A DNA stretch of 64,000 bases from Morinoia aosen (GCA_030386875.1 CM059566.1:42692068-42756067), one strand, 5' to 3'. Positions 36,587 to 49,333 are shown, numbered from the stretch's first letter. Program-made: numbers and translations. The notes: generated by a model not told the origin, from the letters alone.

Positions 36587-36876
36587 GATAGTCAATAGTT
36601 TTAGTTTCAAGCCAGTATTTATCAGAATTCACGTGATCAGGATTTTCATTTTCTGATAAATATGCGACTGCCACGATCTACACAGCTCAGTTGCAGCTTG
36701 GCTGAAGAATTGACAATTTAGAGAGTCAATAGTTAAATTTTTTCTAATAGTTTTAAATTTAGATAGTCAATAGTTTTAATTTCAAGCCAGCATTCGTAAG
36801 AATTCATGTGATCAGGGTTTTCATGTTCTGACAAACGTGCGACTGCCAGGCACAGCACAGCTCAGTCGCAGCCTGG
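36587..36876 (+). repeat. Direct repeat, two copies of about 116 bp
   Basis: 36587-36702 and 36762-36876 align along their length at roughly 85% (for example gatagtcaatagtttta at the start and cagctcag...gcagc near the end), separated by about 60 bp that itself contains partial copies of agtcaatagtt. Confidence 0.85.
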
Positions 36877-37742
36877 CGTCTGGCATCAACATTTCCATGA
36901 CAACCGAGAGCAAGAAGCAGCGCCTCAGATGCGGCTGGTCCCATAACGCTCCTCACAGCATTTTATGGCAGCCAACACGTGCGCTTCTCGTCTCTCTTCT
37001 AATTAGGAATAAGCCGTGACGAACGTACGAGCTTTATTGCAAATTGGCAGGGCCCGCCACGCTCTCTGTCGACACTTAACAACTCTTTACGGTTTAAACA
37101 AAACGCGTCTGCAACACTATATTCAAACTATGTATAACGACAATGGATCCCTATGCAAGGCAAACTCTAGACTCTATATCATCATGCCAAAGGGCTCCAC
37201 AGTTAAAACTACACCATAGAGTACAATTTTTTTCAACTTAAGTGGGACATGACCTACACACGACTTATGAGGCTAAAACGCCAATACACATTAAATTTTA
37301 CTGGAAATGTTAAGAATTAGTTGCAGTACAATTTTCAAATAATTTTACATTGTTTAACAGTTACACCATGAGAAATCAATATTAAGTTGCTTTAATTTCA
37401 TTTGATAGTAGTGTACGAGAAACATGGAACTTTATAATTAATACGATCTATATGCAAAATTGCGAGAAAGAAGACCTGTCAAAATTGTGCGATAGATGTT
37501 TTTATCATCCATTAATGGCTCACTTTCGGGCTGTTTTGGGCGTGCTTCCGAGGATCAGACCAGCAATATAAGCACCAGACTAGTGACGTGCACTACATTC
37601 TTTTGCACACCTTTAAGATTCCATCATGTGGTGATGTCATTCCTCCCAGACTGATGAGCTGCGTAATGAGAATTTACTAAGGAGCAAACTGGAACATGCT
37701 AACGCATTTGTGCCTGCAATTCTTTCCAGTGAACTTTTTTAC

Positions 37743-37920
37743 CAATTAATATTTATTTTATAATCGGCCTTTTGCCGGTACACCAGTCATCAAGTGAGGA
37801 TGACCGGGCTGGTGCTTACATGTCACTGAGATCTGCTAGGAGGCCTAGCGTGTGCAATTCTTCAAGTTTATGTTCACTGGCTGACTGATTAGGAAGCACA
37901 GTAATTGTGCCTCTAATGTT
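37743..37920 (-). mobile_element. 3' end of a non-LTR retroelement (relic)
   Basis: On the minus strand a frame ends GTITVLPNQSASEHKLEELH and then TLGLLADLSDM before TAA at 37818-37816. A short 3' UTR follows with GTACCGGCAAAAGGCCGATT and then AATAAA (37757-37752) in a TA-rich tail. A coding tail, a compact UTR and a terminal A/T-rich end fit a 5'-truncated LINE. The family is not identified. It differs from the LINE at 49-51.5 kb. Confidence 0.4.
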
Positions 37921-39444
37921 TTACGCGGCGAATTGTTCGTTCTAAGCCTCCAGCAAATGATTCAGAAGCTTCCTTGTGTCGTTATCGATACCCATACGGC
38001 CTGGATATCATTGGAAGACCTCTATTCCCAACATCAACTATATACTTAATTATAATTACATTCGCTAAATTGATCAAGCCGTACTCTATGTCAGTTTCAA
38101 AGCAGATTTTACTCGATCTGTTCTTCCCATTGCGACGTTTTCTTTCCACCTAGAATTTATTTGCATGATCTGAATTGGTTTGAAAACATTCAACACGAAG
38201 TATTGAAATCGAATACTAGAACCAATCAAGAATTTCATGCTCCAGTAGCTTCAATTACGTGCAACTTATTTCACTTCAAATTGTAACTTCAAATTTAAGG
38301 TATTTTTTTAAAACTAAGTTTATACTTAATTGTTTCGAAGCCCACCCATGAGTACGCATGTGAGATATTGCTTATTTCGGCGCTTCTTAGCTCTACTCAA
38401 AAACAAACTCATCACCAAGCCCAAAAATATCCCCAAAATATCTTACTTTCGTCAAAATATCTTAGCGTGAAATGCTGCTCAGCGCACTGATGTTGCGATA
38501 CAGAGAAAGGGGTGGGTTTAGGACCCCCTTTCCATACGCTGAGGGAATTCCAACCCCCACACATGTTATAGTATTATCCTTTATGCTTGCGTACACCTGT
38601 ATACCAGACATGGAGAATAAAAGAATTTGAAAGATTAAGACACATTTATTTTTGAGATGAACACGTGGATAAACACACAAGGCATGGGAACGAAATGATT
38701 TGAAATGGCACAGCGGCGTCAATGAAAAATACGTAAGTTTCTACCGCCATAATATTTAAACACGACATCATACAAATGTGCTGCTTACCGAGCCTTCAAG
38801 TTACAAATACTCCCTCGTTGACAACGATTCACGCATCCACAGTAACACAAATCATAATATTTGCGAGAGTAACACATCACGATTTAACCTGGAATTGTGA
38901 CACGGTGTCGAATCATACAACGGGAAGTCGATCCTCGACTAAATAGACACAATAAATCGGTTGCCTATAAAATTAGATGATCCTTCACGATACTTTGGAA
39001 AGCACTTATCTGTGTGCTGCTCTACATCTGAAATTGAACTTCAATCACCACCTAAAAGAGCTCTCACAACTATGAAACACTCGCACTTTTGATAATAAAT
39101 GATTCACTGATGGACATTCACTGACGATGCTGTTGCTCACTGCTAATGTTCCGCGTCGTAGCTTTAGGTTTGCTGCAGGTGTAGGCTGATGTCTTGCCCG
39201 CGCTGCAGCGATGCCTCTGCCGCTCCCCCATCGTGCCGCCGGCATTCCAACTCGAGTTCACAGCCGCCGTGGTGCCTGGAGTGTCTTAAGAGTCTCAATG
39301 GCAAGCCACTTCACTGTAGATTTGCGTGTTGCTTTACGCATTGTGGGTGGACGAACTTAACTGTTTGCCATTTGCAATGTTGACGACTGCCGCTGAAGTT
39401 GACTGTGAGTTCGACCCCGATGCACAGATGTTGAATGCTCTTGG
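37921..39444. other. No gene seen; right part may be the leader of the LTR-like element
   Basis: From 39045 to 39440 the sequence is GC-richer. Read on the minus strand, it follows the LTR-like segment directly, where a leader or gag start would be expected, but no gag motif is recognisable. 37921-39040 shows nothing definite. Confidence 0.35.
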
Positions 39445-39912
39445 TTGAATCTCCGACGCGTTTATTCATGACGATCACCGATGCGAGGCTGGTTTACTTC
39501 GATTAGGCTTCCTTTGTAAGACGATGCTTCAATGACTTCCGACGTCCAACGTTATTTTATGTGCCTCGAATTATTAACTTTCAAGTTGCAGTTGGGTATA
39601 AGGCCAGCCGACGAGGCTGGCCTATTGTGTAGAACACCCTCAGACGTCTTGCGCAGTCTCTCACGTGTGTTCAAAAATTCCTCCCCATGCTTCCTTCTAC
39701 GGGCCTTATATGTGTTTCGCTTCCCTCTTTCTCGATCGTTCTCGACGCTTCTATTCTACAGAGGCAGCATCTGCAACCTTATTGGCGGAATTCTTGCTCG
39801 TTCTGACGTCTGGGACTCTCATTGGTGCGTGTTGAGACACACCTTCTTGCGTCATACCTTTGGCGCGCGGTGATTCGCTTAGATTGTGTGGGCCTCTGTT
39901 ACTACGTCACAT
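39445..39912 (-). mobile_element. LTR-like segment (probable solo or orphan LTR)
   Basis: Read on the minus strand it opens with TGTGACGTAGTAACAG. It has a TATA box CATATAAGG (39713-39704) and then, about 240 bp on, AATAAA (39466-39461), followed by a short GC-rich end. This is the U3-R-U5 order of a retrotransposon LTR. A hairpin GGCCAGCC/GGCTGGCC lies at 39602-39622. No second LTR, primer-binding site or target duplication was found, so the borders are uncertain. A host promoter is the main alternative. Confidence 0.42.
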
Positions 39913-40299
39913 CCGCCCAACGCCCTCGAAACCCCGGCTTGCCTTGTGATACCTCTACCCCAAACAATCGCCGCTTGTTTTTCCGACCGAACAGTTAAGA
40001 ATTGTCCTTAACACACACGTGCAAACTTTGGTCCACATTCTCACGCTCAAGAATAACAGTGATAACGGTTTTTACACATTTTCTTAAAGTATTTTGGCAA
40101 AAAAATATGAAGTTACGAGACATGTTTCCCAAAATCTTGTGAGGGTAGTATTTCTGGACACTGACATCACTCTGAATGTTGATGATATTGTTAAAAATGC
40201 GCAATGCAAGGAACAAAAGGTGACCAACGAAACATAATCTTGAATTAACAATCTTCGCTGGTCTTGCAGGAAAATCTATTAACTTACACAGCTGAAGCC

Positions 40300-40641
40300 G
40301 GTATAAGAGGACAAAAATCTTTTCCTGCACACTACTTCCTCTCATTAGGCACGCACGGGCGACGGAGGAAGCCTCTCTGTGTCATCATCCCTACTCGACC
40401 TACAAACCGGTCTCTATCTTTCTTCTTTTTCTCGTCAGTTCTGCATACGCGCGCAAGCGACCTGAGTTTCCCGACCCGAAGCGTTTAGAAACCCGGTGCC
40501 GGTGATGCTTGGCGCGCGTGCGACGCACCGCGAACGAGTCTCCGATATAACTTACCGTCGAATTAGTAGTAAATTCCGTTGATTGTGGTTTAGAGTACGA
40601 AAATTTAACGGTAATCCTGAGTAAAGTTAAATTACGAAAAC
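40300..40641 (+). promoter_or_regulatory. Possible promoter and 5' UTR
   Basis: A CpG-rich stretch contains TATA-like GTATAAGAGG (about 40300) and, further on, an arthropod initiator match TCAGTT (40435-40440) after a pyrimidine run. From there to ATG at 40642 is about 200 bp with one short upstream ORF (ATG at 40504). Inference from motifs only. Confidence 0.3.
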
Positions 40642-40717
40642 ATGAGCCTGCTGCAAATGATGGTCTCTATGAGGGAAGGAAAGTTCAATGAACAAGTAAA
40701 ACTATGCGCTGTAAAAT
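40642..40717 (+). CDS. Possible first coding exon
   Basis: ATG in a good context (CGAAAACATGAG) starts MSLLQMMVSMREGKFNEQVK, open for 25 codons to a donor AT|GTAAGAG (GT at 40718-40719), ending in phase 1. A weaker donor, CAA|GTAAAA, lies upstream. If unspliced it stops after about 46 codons at TGA. No downstream exon was identified and the protein is not recognised. Confidence 0.25.
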
Positions 40718-43700
40718 GTAAGAGATGTAGCCTGGACGGGCTAAACGAGAGTGCTGCATACGTAGAGAACACACTTGGTTGAAGGGTCAACTTTCTAGTT
40801 CGACCGTTTCCATGAAACTCTTCTGATATCCTGGATAACTTTAATGCTAAGTAATCAAGCTTTCAGTCTCCCTATTTTTGATTAATTTGAAATTATTTGC
40901 TGTGAACCTCAACTCATATATAGTTAGAAATTCGTGCGTGTTTTTCCCGGTTAGTCATAATTTGAGCCATGCATCGTATCCGTTGAATAACTAGTAGTAT
41001 TAATATTTATCTAAACAAACAAGTTCAAATTTACGTAAGATGTTGGAGAATGACTCGAGGATCTACACAGTAGCTTTCGAAAAAATAAGCCAATTAAACA
41101 GAAGTACTAAAAGCTATTCGACAGCATAATATGCGCAGTGGTCTATGTGAAGTGAGCTGCCGTGAAATGACGCTTAAATGGCAGCGATCACCTGACCCGA
41201 ACCAGACAATTGCAATGGAAAAACGAGAAAAAGTAAAGTTTCAGGTTGTCTAGTGAAGAAAGTCTTATGAAGAACAATTTTTTTTATTTTGAGTAACTAA
41301 AAAACAACGAAATCCTTTGCTTACATTTTGTAATCAAGCAGAGCACGCCCACTACATTACATTCCAGAATCAAAGCACACATAGCAGATTAATCCATCCA
41401 TAAACTCGAAATGACTTCCGCTGTAGCAGACACTAAGCTACTAAAAAACATTTCACTAAGTTCACCTCATGACAGTCGGGCAGAGTACTGAGTGTCACCC
41501 TCCAAGATTGACCTAACAGAGTCCTCACAGTGAGAACGCAATAACGTAAATTTCCCATGCATCCATTCTGTAATATTTGCATGGCAAAGGCTCTCATTCC
41601 ATACCATTGTCGAAAAGCTTGAAATTGGGGATATTTCTGCTCGCACAAGTTCGGAGGCAGGAGATGCTGTGCGCAGTGCGTCAATTAATTGCTCTTGTGA
41701 GAGCAGAGCCAGCCGGCCAGCCAGCGCTCCTTTGCTTGTTACGGTGTCCGTGTTCCAGATGTCAAATTTGCAGCGCAGCAACAGTCGGCAGTGGGCACGT
41801 GTTGGATAATTTATTGTGTTCATTTTGCACAAAACGAGGGAAGCAGCGAGGAGTTCCTTTGGGATGCTGGGACTCATCGTGAGACAAAACCAATGTGAAG
41901 GAGGTATGCGTTGTAGCAACGACAGCGTGATGTCAGGAGTAAAGTTGAAGGATGAAGTGCAAACGATAATTGCACATGCTTCTATGTTCTATGTGTACAC
42001 CTGTCAGCAGGAAGGCTTGTCATCAAAAAGTTGTGTTATCAGAGAGACTCCTCAGCAGAAAAGCATGTCAGCAGAGAGTCCTGTCACACGAGACCTTCGC
42101 TGCCAGCCGCAAGTACATAGAGGCTACGAGCTCTTACTTTGAAACATCCAAATAAATTTTTCAGTGCTCACCAACTAGCCAGAGGCACTGAATTCAACAG
42201 ATGACATGATTGCCTGCAGTTGGACTCTAGGTGCTATCTCTTGCTGCCACTGCAGCGTAACAAAAGGAGAGTAAGGTGGGAGAGAGGAAAGGAAAATGTC
42301 TTCGCTGCTCGAAAAATCTGTACAATAATTTTTTGGGACAATTGTATATGTGATTCGACTTAAGACTAAAAAATAATTGAGTATGAATTAAAATAATTTT
42401 GTGTACACTTACAAATGATCTTTGTGACTTGTAGTAGTGATTAATGAGCATGTTGAAAACCGCTAACAAGGGCGAAAATTTTTCCCTTGAAGTACCCTGG
42501 GGGTCATAACGTTAGCCTTCGGTTAGACCTGGAGCCACAGAGAACTAAAAAACATCACTTCTTGCACACGTCATAATAGTCTCATCTGAAATGTGAGCTA
42601 TGCTAGAGGCATGCAAAAATGTTACAGAATATGTATTCCATATATGAACAAAAAGAAACATCAATTTTTCCATAAACTCCTGGTCAGCACGGGACAAATA
42701 GATAGAAACAAACAAGACATTATAATAAAAATGCAGGTGTAGAAAAATATAAAAAACTTTCCGGTCATTCAACATATTGAGAGTGGGACGCGAGTTAAAT
42801 GGAAAAGAGAAACTCGGGAAATCATCGATAATGGGATCGCGCAGGCAAAACGGTGCATACTCTAACCAAAAAACATATACTCTTCTATCAAACTGAAGAA
42901 AACCTGCGAGAAAAGGAACCAATCAGAGCGCTTTGCATCGTCCCTCACTTAAACTGAGAGAGAAGGAAGGTCATATTCTGCTAAGGGCAATGCTTCTGGA
43001 CTCCGGAAAATTTGCCATGAATTTCAAAGTGCTTTCTCCAATCAGCTTTGGCTGGACGACCATTTGGTTGAAAGCCTTTCTCTGAACCTCCTCTGGAACG
43101 CCATGCAAATGTATCCCTCCGGGTAGACTTTAATGTAACGTACCGTCCGTACGTCAAAACGTGTTCGTTAGCGCAAGGAAACTTTTCAGCGATGCTCTCG
43201 ATCATCTCGTAAGAGCAACTGGGAAGTTTGAAAAGTAGTTATAGAAATTCTAAATCTTCAAGCGCGATTGAGCAGTAGTTACATGGCAAAATTTGTTCGC
43301 ATTGTAGCATAGTTTTAGGAATCTTTGAAGTGGCCTAGTTATGACGAAAAGAAGGCGCTTGCATGATGGTATTTGAAATTCGTTACGCAGCGTAAATGCA
43401 TTTCAAAATTGCGATAATCGATTTCACTGCGAACATGAGCGTGGCACAAGTCAAACTGAGAGGTTGACTTGATCAGGACTAAGATGGGTCATGCTATGTA
43501 TATCAACAGCTAATACATTCATTTATGGTTTCAGTAAAAATAAAACTTGACTCTAGAACAGGAGGCCAAGGCATTACTGTGTGGGTTACTGCCATGAGAA
43601 TGAAGTGGAGGGACAGCAAGTAAATAAAAATGGCTTGACATTTTTAGTCTAAACATCAATGCGATAGACTGTATAGCAACAAAGTAATTAACACAGGAGA

Positions 43701-44707
43701 AATTTTACGGAACTCTCAGTGAGCGATTTCTACTCAAAGCAACGTGAAGGACCATCTGACGGCCAAATTGAACCACTAAATCGTGGTGTAAACATCCATC
43801 CAGCCATACTCGAATGAGGAAAACGTTAACAGCGCGTCTCGGTTTCTCGGGAAATTATGTTTACTCTAATCGCAACACAACTGTCTGTCTTTTGGGACAA
43901 CTTCAGATATGAAACTGCAGTTTTTCACGCATATGAATTTATAATCTGGTACTACTCAACAACAATTAGAATAAACTACTTCATCCGCCATGAAAAATAT
44001 GCACGTATCAGTAAATGATCACCTCACAATGCATTGTGTTCAGACATACCAATGAGCCACCGTATACGAAATCAAATAAAAGCTTAAGAAGAAAGTAATA
44101 GGTGCAGAAAAGAAGATTATTTTAAACCGAAAAAAATGGACCATAACAAAATAAAAAACTGTTATTGAAATATTCTTGTCATTGAAATAACGAAATATTT
44201 CAGTAGCAAGAAGGCCTCCCTAACCTTTAGCTGGAAACCTCACACATCATTCATCCGTGTGAGCACTAATGCCCATAAAAGCAACAGCTGTATCCCACTG
44301 AAGGGACCATCGACGACAAGTAGCGCAGCAACTCTTACAACCGTACAGTGCTTTGTAGAGTGATGAAGATGACTCTTCCTTTCGTATTGAGTCCTCTTAA
44401 AATTAGGCTAGGAGCGAGGTAAGACTCTCATCGGAGATGAATCCCACGCTCATGATTCAGTCATTTTGAGCTCATGGGTATATTCTGGGGCGCATTTTTG
44501 CGAAAATCACCAATCCAATTCAAGAAAATTTCTGTCTATTTTGACTCGATCTCGGTCTCTTTCACTCAATTTATGAGACTTGTGAGTAAGAGCTAGAACT
44601 AGCGAGGTGGAGATCAACTGAACGTATGTAAGTTCAAGTACGAAGTGGAGCATTCGACCTCGAGTCCACCAAAGTTGCGCATTCGCCCCGTGTTCGCTAG
44701 AACAAAG
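40718..44707. other. No gene seen
   Basis: Unassigned DNA. 42000-42110 holds two rough copies of a 45-48-bp unit (caggaaggcttgtcatc / cagaaaagcatgtcagc). A minus-strand frame of 150 codons at 41467-41919 has no recognisable content. Confidence 0.45.
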
Positions 44708-44880
44708 CATGTAAGCTTATGCCTGAAGTTGCGCACGTAAGTTCATGTCTAAAGTTGTGCAAAGAAGAACATGTCTGAAGTTGCGCTAGTAGGTTTATGC
44801 CTAGAGTAGCGCAAGTAAGCTCATGTCTAGAGTTGCGCAAGGTTAAGTTGCGTCATGAAGTCCACGTCTAAAGCTACGCA
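44708..44880 (+). repeat. Minisatellite, about 26-bp unit, six to seven diverged copies
   Basis: The unit resembles gtaagctcatgtctaaagtt followed by gcgcaa. Weaker copies run on to about 45010. Confidence 0.85.
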
Positions 44881-45070
44881 TTCGGCCTCTTAGTCTTCGT
44901 TATGCATTCATACTCGGATTCTAATTTGTTCACGCAAGCTCACATTCCAAGCAGCAGATACGGACTCAAACTCAAGTCTGGCTGTGTAAGCTCAAGCCCA
45001 AGTGTGCCGCAGCCCTAAAATTATTGTAAACACAAACTCAAACAGAAGTTGGGGTATGAGGCTCAAAGTT

Positions 45071-45225
45071 GGGCGCGGCTGAGCAGGATGCGGGAGGCGG
45101 GCGGGCGCAGCGAGCCAGCATTTACATGAGTGCAACTTGCGCGCTGCGAGAACAGTTTATGGAAAACTAATGGGCGGGAGCTTTGTGGTCCGGCTGTTGC
45201 GGCCGCGTGTCAACACAAGGCATCG
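45071..45225. other. GC-rich island
   Basis: Strongly GC- and CpG-rich, including a GCGGCCGC site at 45199-45206, with an AT-rich core (ATTTACATGAG, TTTATGGAAAACTAATGGG). No open frame of note. Possibly regulatory. Confidence 0.35.
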
Positions 45226-47002
45226 GAGGATGAGGCTGTTCCAGTTGGGAACCAGACAGAAATTAGGTGAAAGTGTGTGAAAAACGCAACGAAGTGGGCG
45301 AGAGGGCATACTGGTGAGCGGTGGAGTGGAAGACAATGAAGTAAAATGGATATGTGTGTGTTTGCACGAGAATGTTGCAAGCGGTAAAATGCAATGAAGT
45401 AGGAGTAAGAGAGGAGACAGAGAAGAATATTAAAGGGAATGAATATTCAACGAAAAGGATTTGGGCGAGTGCACGTGAGTATTTAACTCGAACAATAAGG
45501 CATGGAAGGGAACGAGAATAGATGTAAATGAATATACCTGGTTGGAAGTGAATAATGGAGACACTGTGGATTAGAGAGAAGATTTAAAAAAGGGGGGGAT
45601 TGGAAGAATTATTGAAAAAAAATCCAGCAGAGGGAATTTCAGCTGTAGAAGCAGAGGAGGCTGAATGTAGGCAAAGACGTTGAAAATAAAGCAAAGGAAA
45701 TGTTCCTATTTCGCCAAAGGGCTTGACGAGACAGTGGGTAGAAGCAAATTCGTATGCCGACGCTGAAGCAGACGAGGCCTCCAAGGGCAGCTCCCAAAAA
45801 TGAGAATAAAACACAATGAAGTCCGCCTCGGCGGCAGCGGTTACTGCGTTTACTGTCGACTCAAATTCACTCATTCTAATTATGACTATTTGGAACTTCA
45901 AATTCTCTTATTCTGTTTTATGAATACCAGTTGTGTTTACCATGCAGATTCGTCGCCAGAAGTGACGTGTAAAATCTGAAGACAGTGAAATCTGAAAGTG
46001 TTTACTTTGACGGCCGTATTCACAATTCTTCTTTGAGCGCTCTTATAAAATATCTGTGAGCAATGTAATCGTACTGTTCAAGAAGTAAATTATTAGGCTT
46101 ATTGACACTTAATCGAGACATTAATTATCCTAATTAACGTAAAATGAAAAATTGTGACCGTACTACGTAGCTGTAACTTTCCAAATCACCCGGAACGTGT
46201 ATTAAAAGAGCCGCAGATATTTATCCGTATCGTTGACAGATATCTCTATGTCTAGGTAATATAAAATAGAGCAATGGTGCATGCATTTGCAGATAATTAA
46301 AGTAGTATTTATAGTGCCTTAAAATTGATACGTTCTGACTGATATGCCCATATCCAAGTTGTAGCAAACCTCTCATTCCATCGCCAATCAGGACTTGGAT
46401 CGGACACTATTAAGGTCAATTGAGAGCTAATATTTCGATAGCGCCAACTTTAACATCAAAGTAGGCTTCCTGCTGCGGCAACTGACATATGTCTTTTCGA
46501 TTTAACTTCTTGAAATTAACTTTAATATACGTACGATGAAATTTTGACAAGCTCAATATGATAATTACACAATCTATTCTCGTGTTAAACGGCATCCTCT
46601 ATGGTGCATCTCAATTTATGCGGAAATAATAGTCTCAGATACTGAACTAATGCGAGCTTGATTAAAGTTTTGAATAACTAGGAAGATTTTCTGTCTGTTC
46701 CACTTAATGGTTTGCATAAGATAATGCATAAATCGAGGATCAACTGTATAATTTTTCATTCACGTCTTGAAATTTACGCAAGAATAGCATAAAAGAAGAA
46801 ATATAGAGTAAGCCCTGCAAGAAAGTTGGACAGGACATAACACCCTCGAGGGTGAGGGCCAGTTACCTGATCCCGGTGTACGATTTATCTCCAGCATAGC
46901 AGCCCAGGACGGAGCATGCGAAATTTCACTTCTTTGGTGAGAGTAAAATATGAAGCGCTGCGTGATAACCTTAACTGCAAATTCAGTACCATAAAAACTT
47001 AC
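45226..47002. other. No gene seen; purine-rich old repeats
   Basis: 45280-45560 is purine-rich with loose repeats of aatgaagtaRRa. 45640-45830 has two rough copies of a ~117-bp unit containing gaagcagaSgaggc. 45830-47002 is unassigned. Confidence 0.4.
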
Positions 47003-47171
47003 CAAATGCCCATACTTTCCCCAACTTATCTGCTCCTTACAAGTGATCATCCTCCAGCGCAGGTGCAGCGTCATCTTCTGAAGATCACCGTTTAATCTGC
47101 GTAATTCATAGCTCTTTAGGAGGATGTTACGCAAAGTAATCTCAAATAGCGGGATTTTCTCTCCGATGCGA
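47003..47171 (-). CDS. Candidate 169-bp coding exon; protein not recognised
   Basis: On the minus strand the donor CATTTG|GTAAGTTTTT (GT at 47002-47001) is near-ideal and the acceptor is AATCGTGCAG (AG at 47173-47172), with a modest pyrimidine tract. The 169 bp give one base plus 56 open codons: RIGEKIPLFEITLRNILLKS, YELRRLNGDLQKMTLHLRW, RMITCKEQISWGKYGHL. The peptide is basic and probably helical, with no known motif that I can name. It could belong to the same minus-strand gene as the left-edge exons, which would imply introns of tens of kb, or be chance. Confidence 0.33.
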
Positions 47172-47423
47172 CTGCACGATTTTAATTAGGTAAAAGACGC
47201 TCCTCCCCCAGACCATAGTCTAAGGAGGAAGTAATGAGCTACGCAAAGGCATGATACGACATTTGTGCGCTCAAGAAAAAGAAAGGAAGTTGTTAAGACT
47301 TAGAAAGAAAAAAAAAGAAAAGAAAAGAAAAAATGTGTATTTCCAAGTTGTCACATGAGATACATGCCAACATATTGGCTTTTAAAAAGTTTCTTAATAT
47401 AGGACATCCTAAAACAAATGTTC
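47172..47423. other. No gene; A/G-rich simple sequence
   Basis: 47290-47335 is (A)nG-rich low-complexity sequence. Confidence 0.5.
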
Positions 47424-47628
47424 CATACGAGGAGTACTAATTGACAAACCATCCGAGGTGTACAAGTAGATAAGCCATACGAGGCATAATAATAGACAAA
47501 CTATACGAGGTGTACTAATAGACAAACTATCAGAGGTGTACAAGTAGATAGACCATACGAGGCAGATTAATAGACAAAATATACGAGGCGTACTAATAGA
47601 CAAACCATACGTGGCGTGCCAATAGTCT
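47424..47628 (+). repeat. Minisatellite, 26-bp unit, eight copies, 78-bp higher-order repeat
   Basis: Units start at 47424, 47450, 47476, 47502, 47528, 47554, 47580 and 47606, each like catacgaggcgtactaatag followed by acaaac. Units 2-4 (47450-47527) pair with units 5-7 (47528-47605) better than with their neighbours: both start with tgtacaagtagata and both end with gtactaatagacaaac. Confidence 0.95.
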
Positions 47629-49060
47629 ATCTCTGTCAAGGGTAGTTGAATGAGAAATGAAAAATATGCCCTAAAAATATGCGAAGCCCTATCACCACCA
47701 AAAACGTATTTCATATCTTCTCGATATTCACCACATCATGCGGACATGGGTACATGGGATAAAATAGAGATACAGTGTAAGCCGGTTACCACTCATGATT
47801 GACAAATATCTACAAAATATTGGTAGAAATGGGTAAACAAATATATACTCAATATCAAAATTCATAGCTTGTACAACATACGGACAGAAAGATAATTTTA
47901 CTACGATTCATATGCTCAAATTGCACTTTATTTCATTAATTATACTTAACATTAATCCGATTCACAGAAACGCCCTCTGGGGAAGTGATAGATCTATTTT
48001 TGAATCATTTCTCTAGTGCAATAAAATTTATTAACCGGATAGTTTTGCGTAAAGAAATGAAATAGAAACATGTATATCTATATATGGAGATACATATATA
48101 TACCTACACACGTACACACACACATATTAATATATATACTTATTGAAAATGAAATATTAGAAAAAAAATACATATATAAAATAAAAGATAAAAGCAACCT
48201 ACCATCTACTCCACAGAAAATCACAGTTGAGCTCACTGTAATCCTAAGAAATTTTTCGTAAAAAAAATAAATAAAAGGAAAAGAAGACTTCGAAAAACAT
48301 AAAAATAAACTTGCTTTTAATTTCTTCACAGAAATTTTTTTAAGAAAATCAGGTTATAGTCAAGAAGCAACACAACTCTTCAGCATTATACGGACATGTG
48401 TACGTGGGATAAAATGGAGTAACATTGTGGCCGGGTATCACATCTGAGTGGAGAATATTCACAAAATTTGGCACATATAGGTAGATTAGGCTTTGATCTA
48501 AAGTGATAATTTTAATTACAGAAATTTAGAGTTTTTTCCGATTTGAAAGTTCAGTGCTCGTGTGCGCTGAACGCACGGAAAAAAATAAAAAAATAAAAAG
48601 ACTAAATGCAATGCTTAAATTACCCCCTTCCCCCCAGCTCAGCCGAAAATCGATTGAAAACATCTTCGAGAATGATTTTGAAAAAGCGAGACAACGTTAG
48701 CCAAAATTTAATTCATTATAAACTTTGCACAACCCTCACATCTATAAACCTGTTTATTGGTGTACACACAAAATGTATTTCATGGTATATTTGTCATACG
48801 GACGTTAAATATTAATACAGAAAAGAGTAAGAAATATCAAAATAAAGATGAGGAAATACTCCTAATTATGGAAAGAACGTTCGTTCTGCTGCATTGAACT
48901 GACGGCTGTGGTGCTCATTGTTGTCGACAGAAATAAGTAAGATGAATATACGAATCGCTTAGCAAACGTAAAATAAAATAGTTTCTAAATTTGTAACAGA
49001 AATTTCAGGAAAATTAGAATTTCTGATAGATGGGAAGTTCATACCGAAATGCTGCAGGCC
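47629..49060. other. No gene seen; TA/CA microsatellite
   Basis: Includes a TA- and CA-rich stretch at about 48069-48140 and A-rich runs to 48300. The left part of the LINE's 3' UTR may extend below 49060 but I cannot place its end. Confidence 0.4.
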
Positions 49061-49333
49061 CTATGACAGAGATGCAAAATGACGTGACACATTTACTCTA
49101 AATTCTTTTCCAGTTTTAGAGTTTTTGATATGCTGAGGAAGCTTGTTCCACAAAAAAGCTCCAGAAACTGAGAGAGCTTTTTGTCCCACTTTAGATGAAC
49201 GGTAACTGACTAAAACATCGTTCCTCCGGTTTGGTCTTTCGTTTTGGATATTAGATGGAAAAAAATTTACCACCTCTGCATTACTTTGGGGGAGGTACAA
49301 AGAGGAGAATACTCGTCGAGCTTTCTGGATCAT
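49061..49333 (-). pseudogene. LINE ORF2 C-terminal fragment
   Basis: It continues the RT protein after the insertion and an A-run frameshift (CTTTTAAAAAAAACTCG near 49365): IQKARRVFSSLYLPQSNAEV, then SYRSSKVGQKALSVSGAF, LWNKLPQHIKNS and a stop at 49061. This tail is typical of CR1-like elements. Confidence 0.92.

Noticed and set aside
41467..41919. 150-codon minus-strand ORF
   Set aside because: Random-looking composition and no homologous motif; several stops in neighbouring frames only by chance spacing.
42413..42462. 50-bp minus-strand exon encoding VFNMLINHYYKSQRSF with GTAAGTG donor
   Set aside because: Good splice sites but its phase does not join 47003-47171 or 9919-9967, and such short hits are expected by chance.
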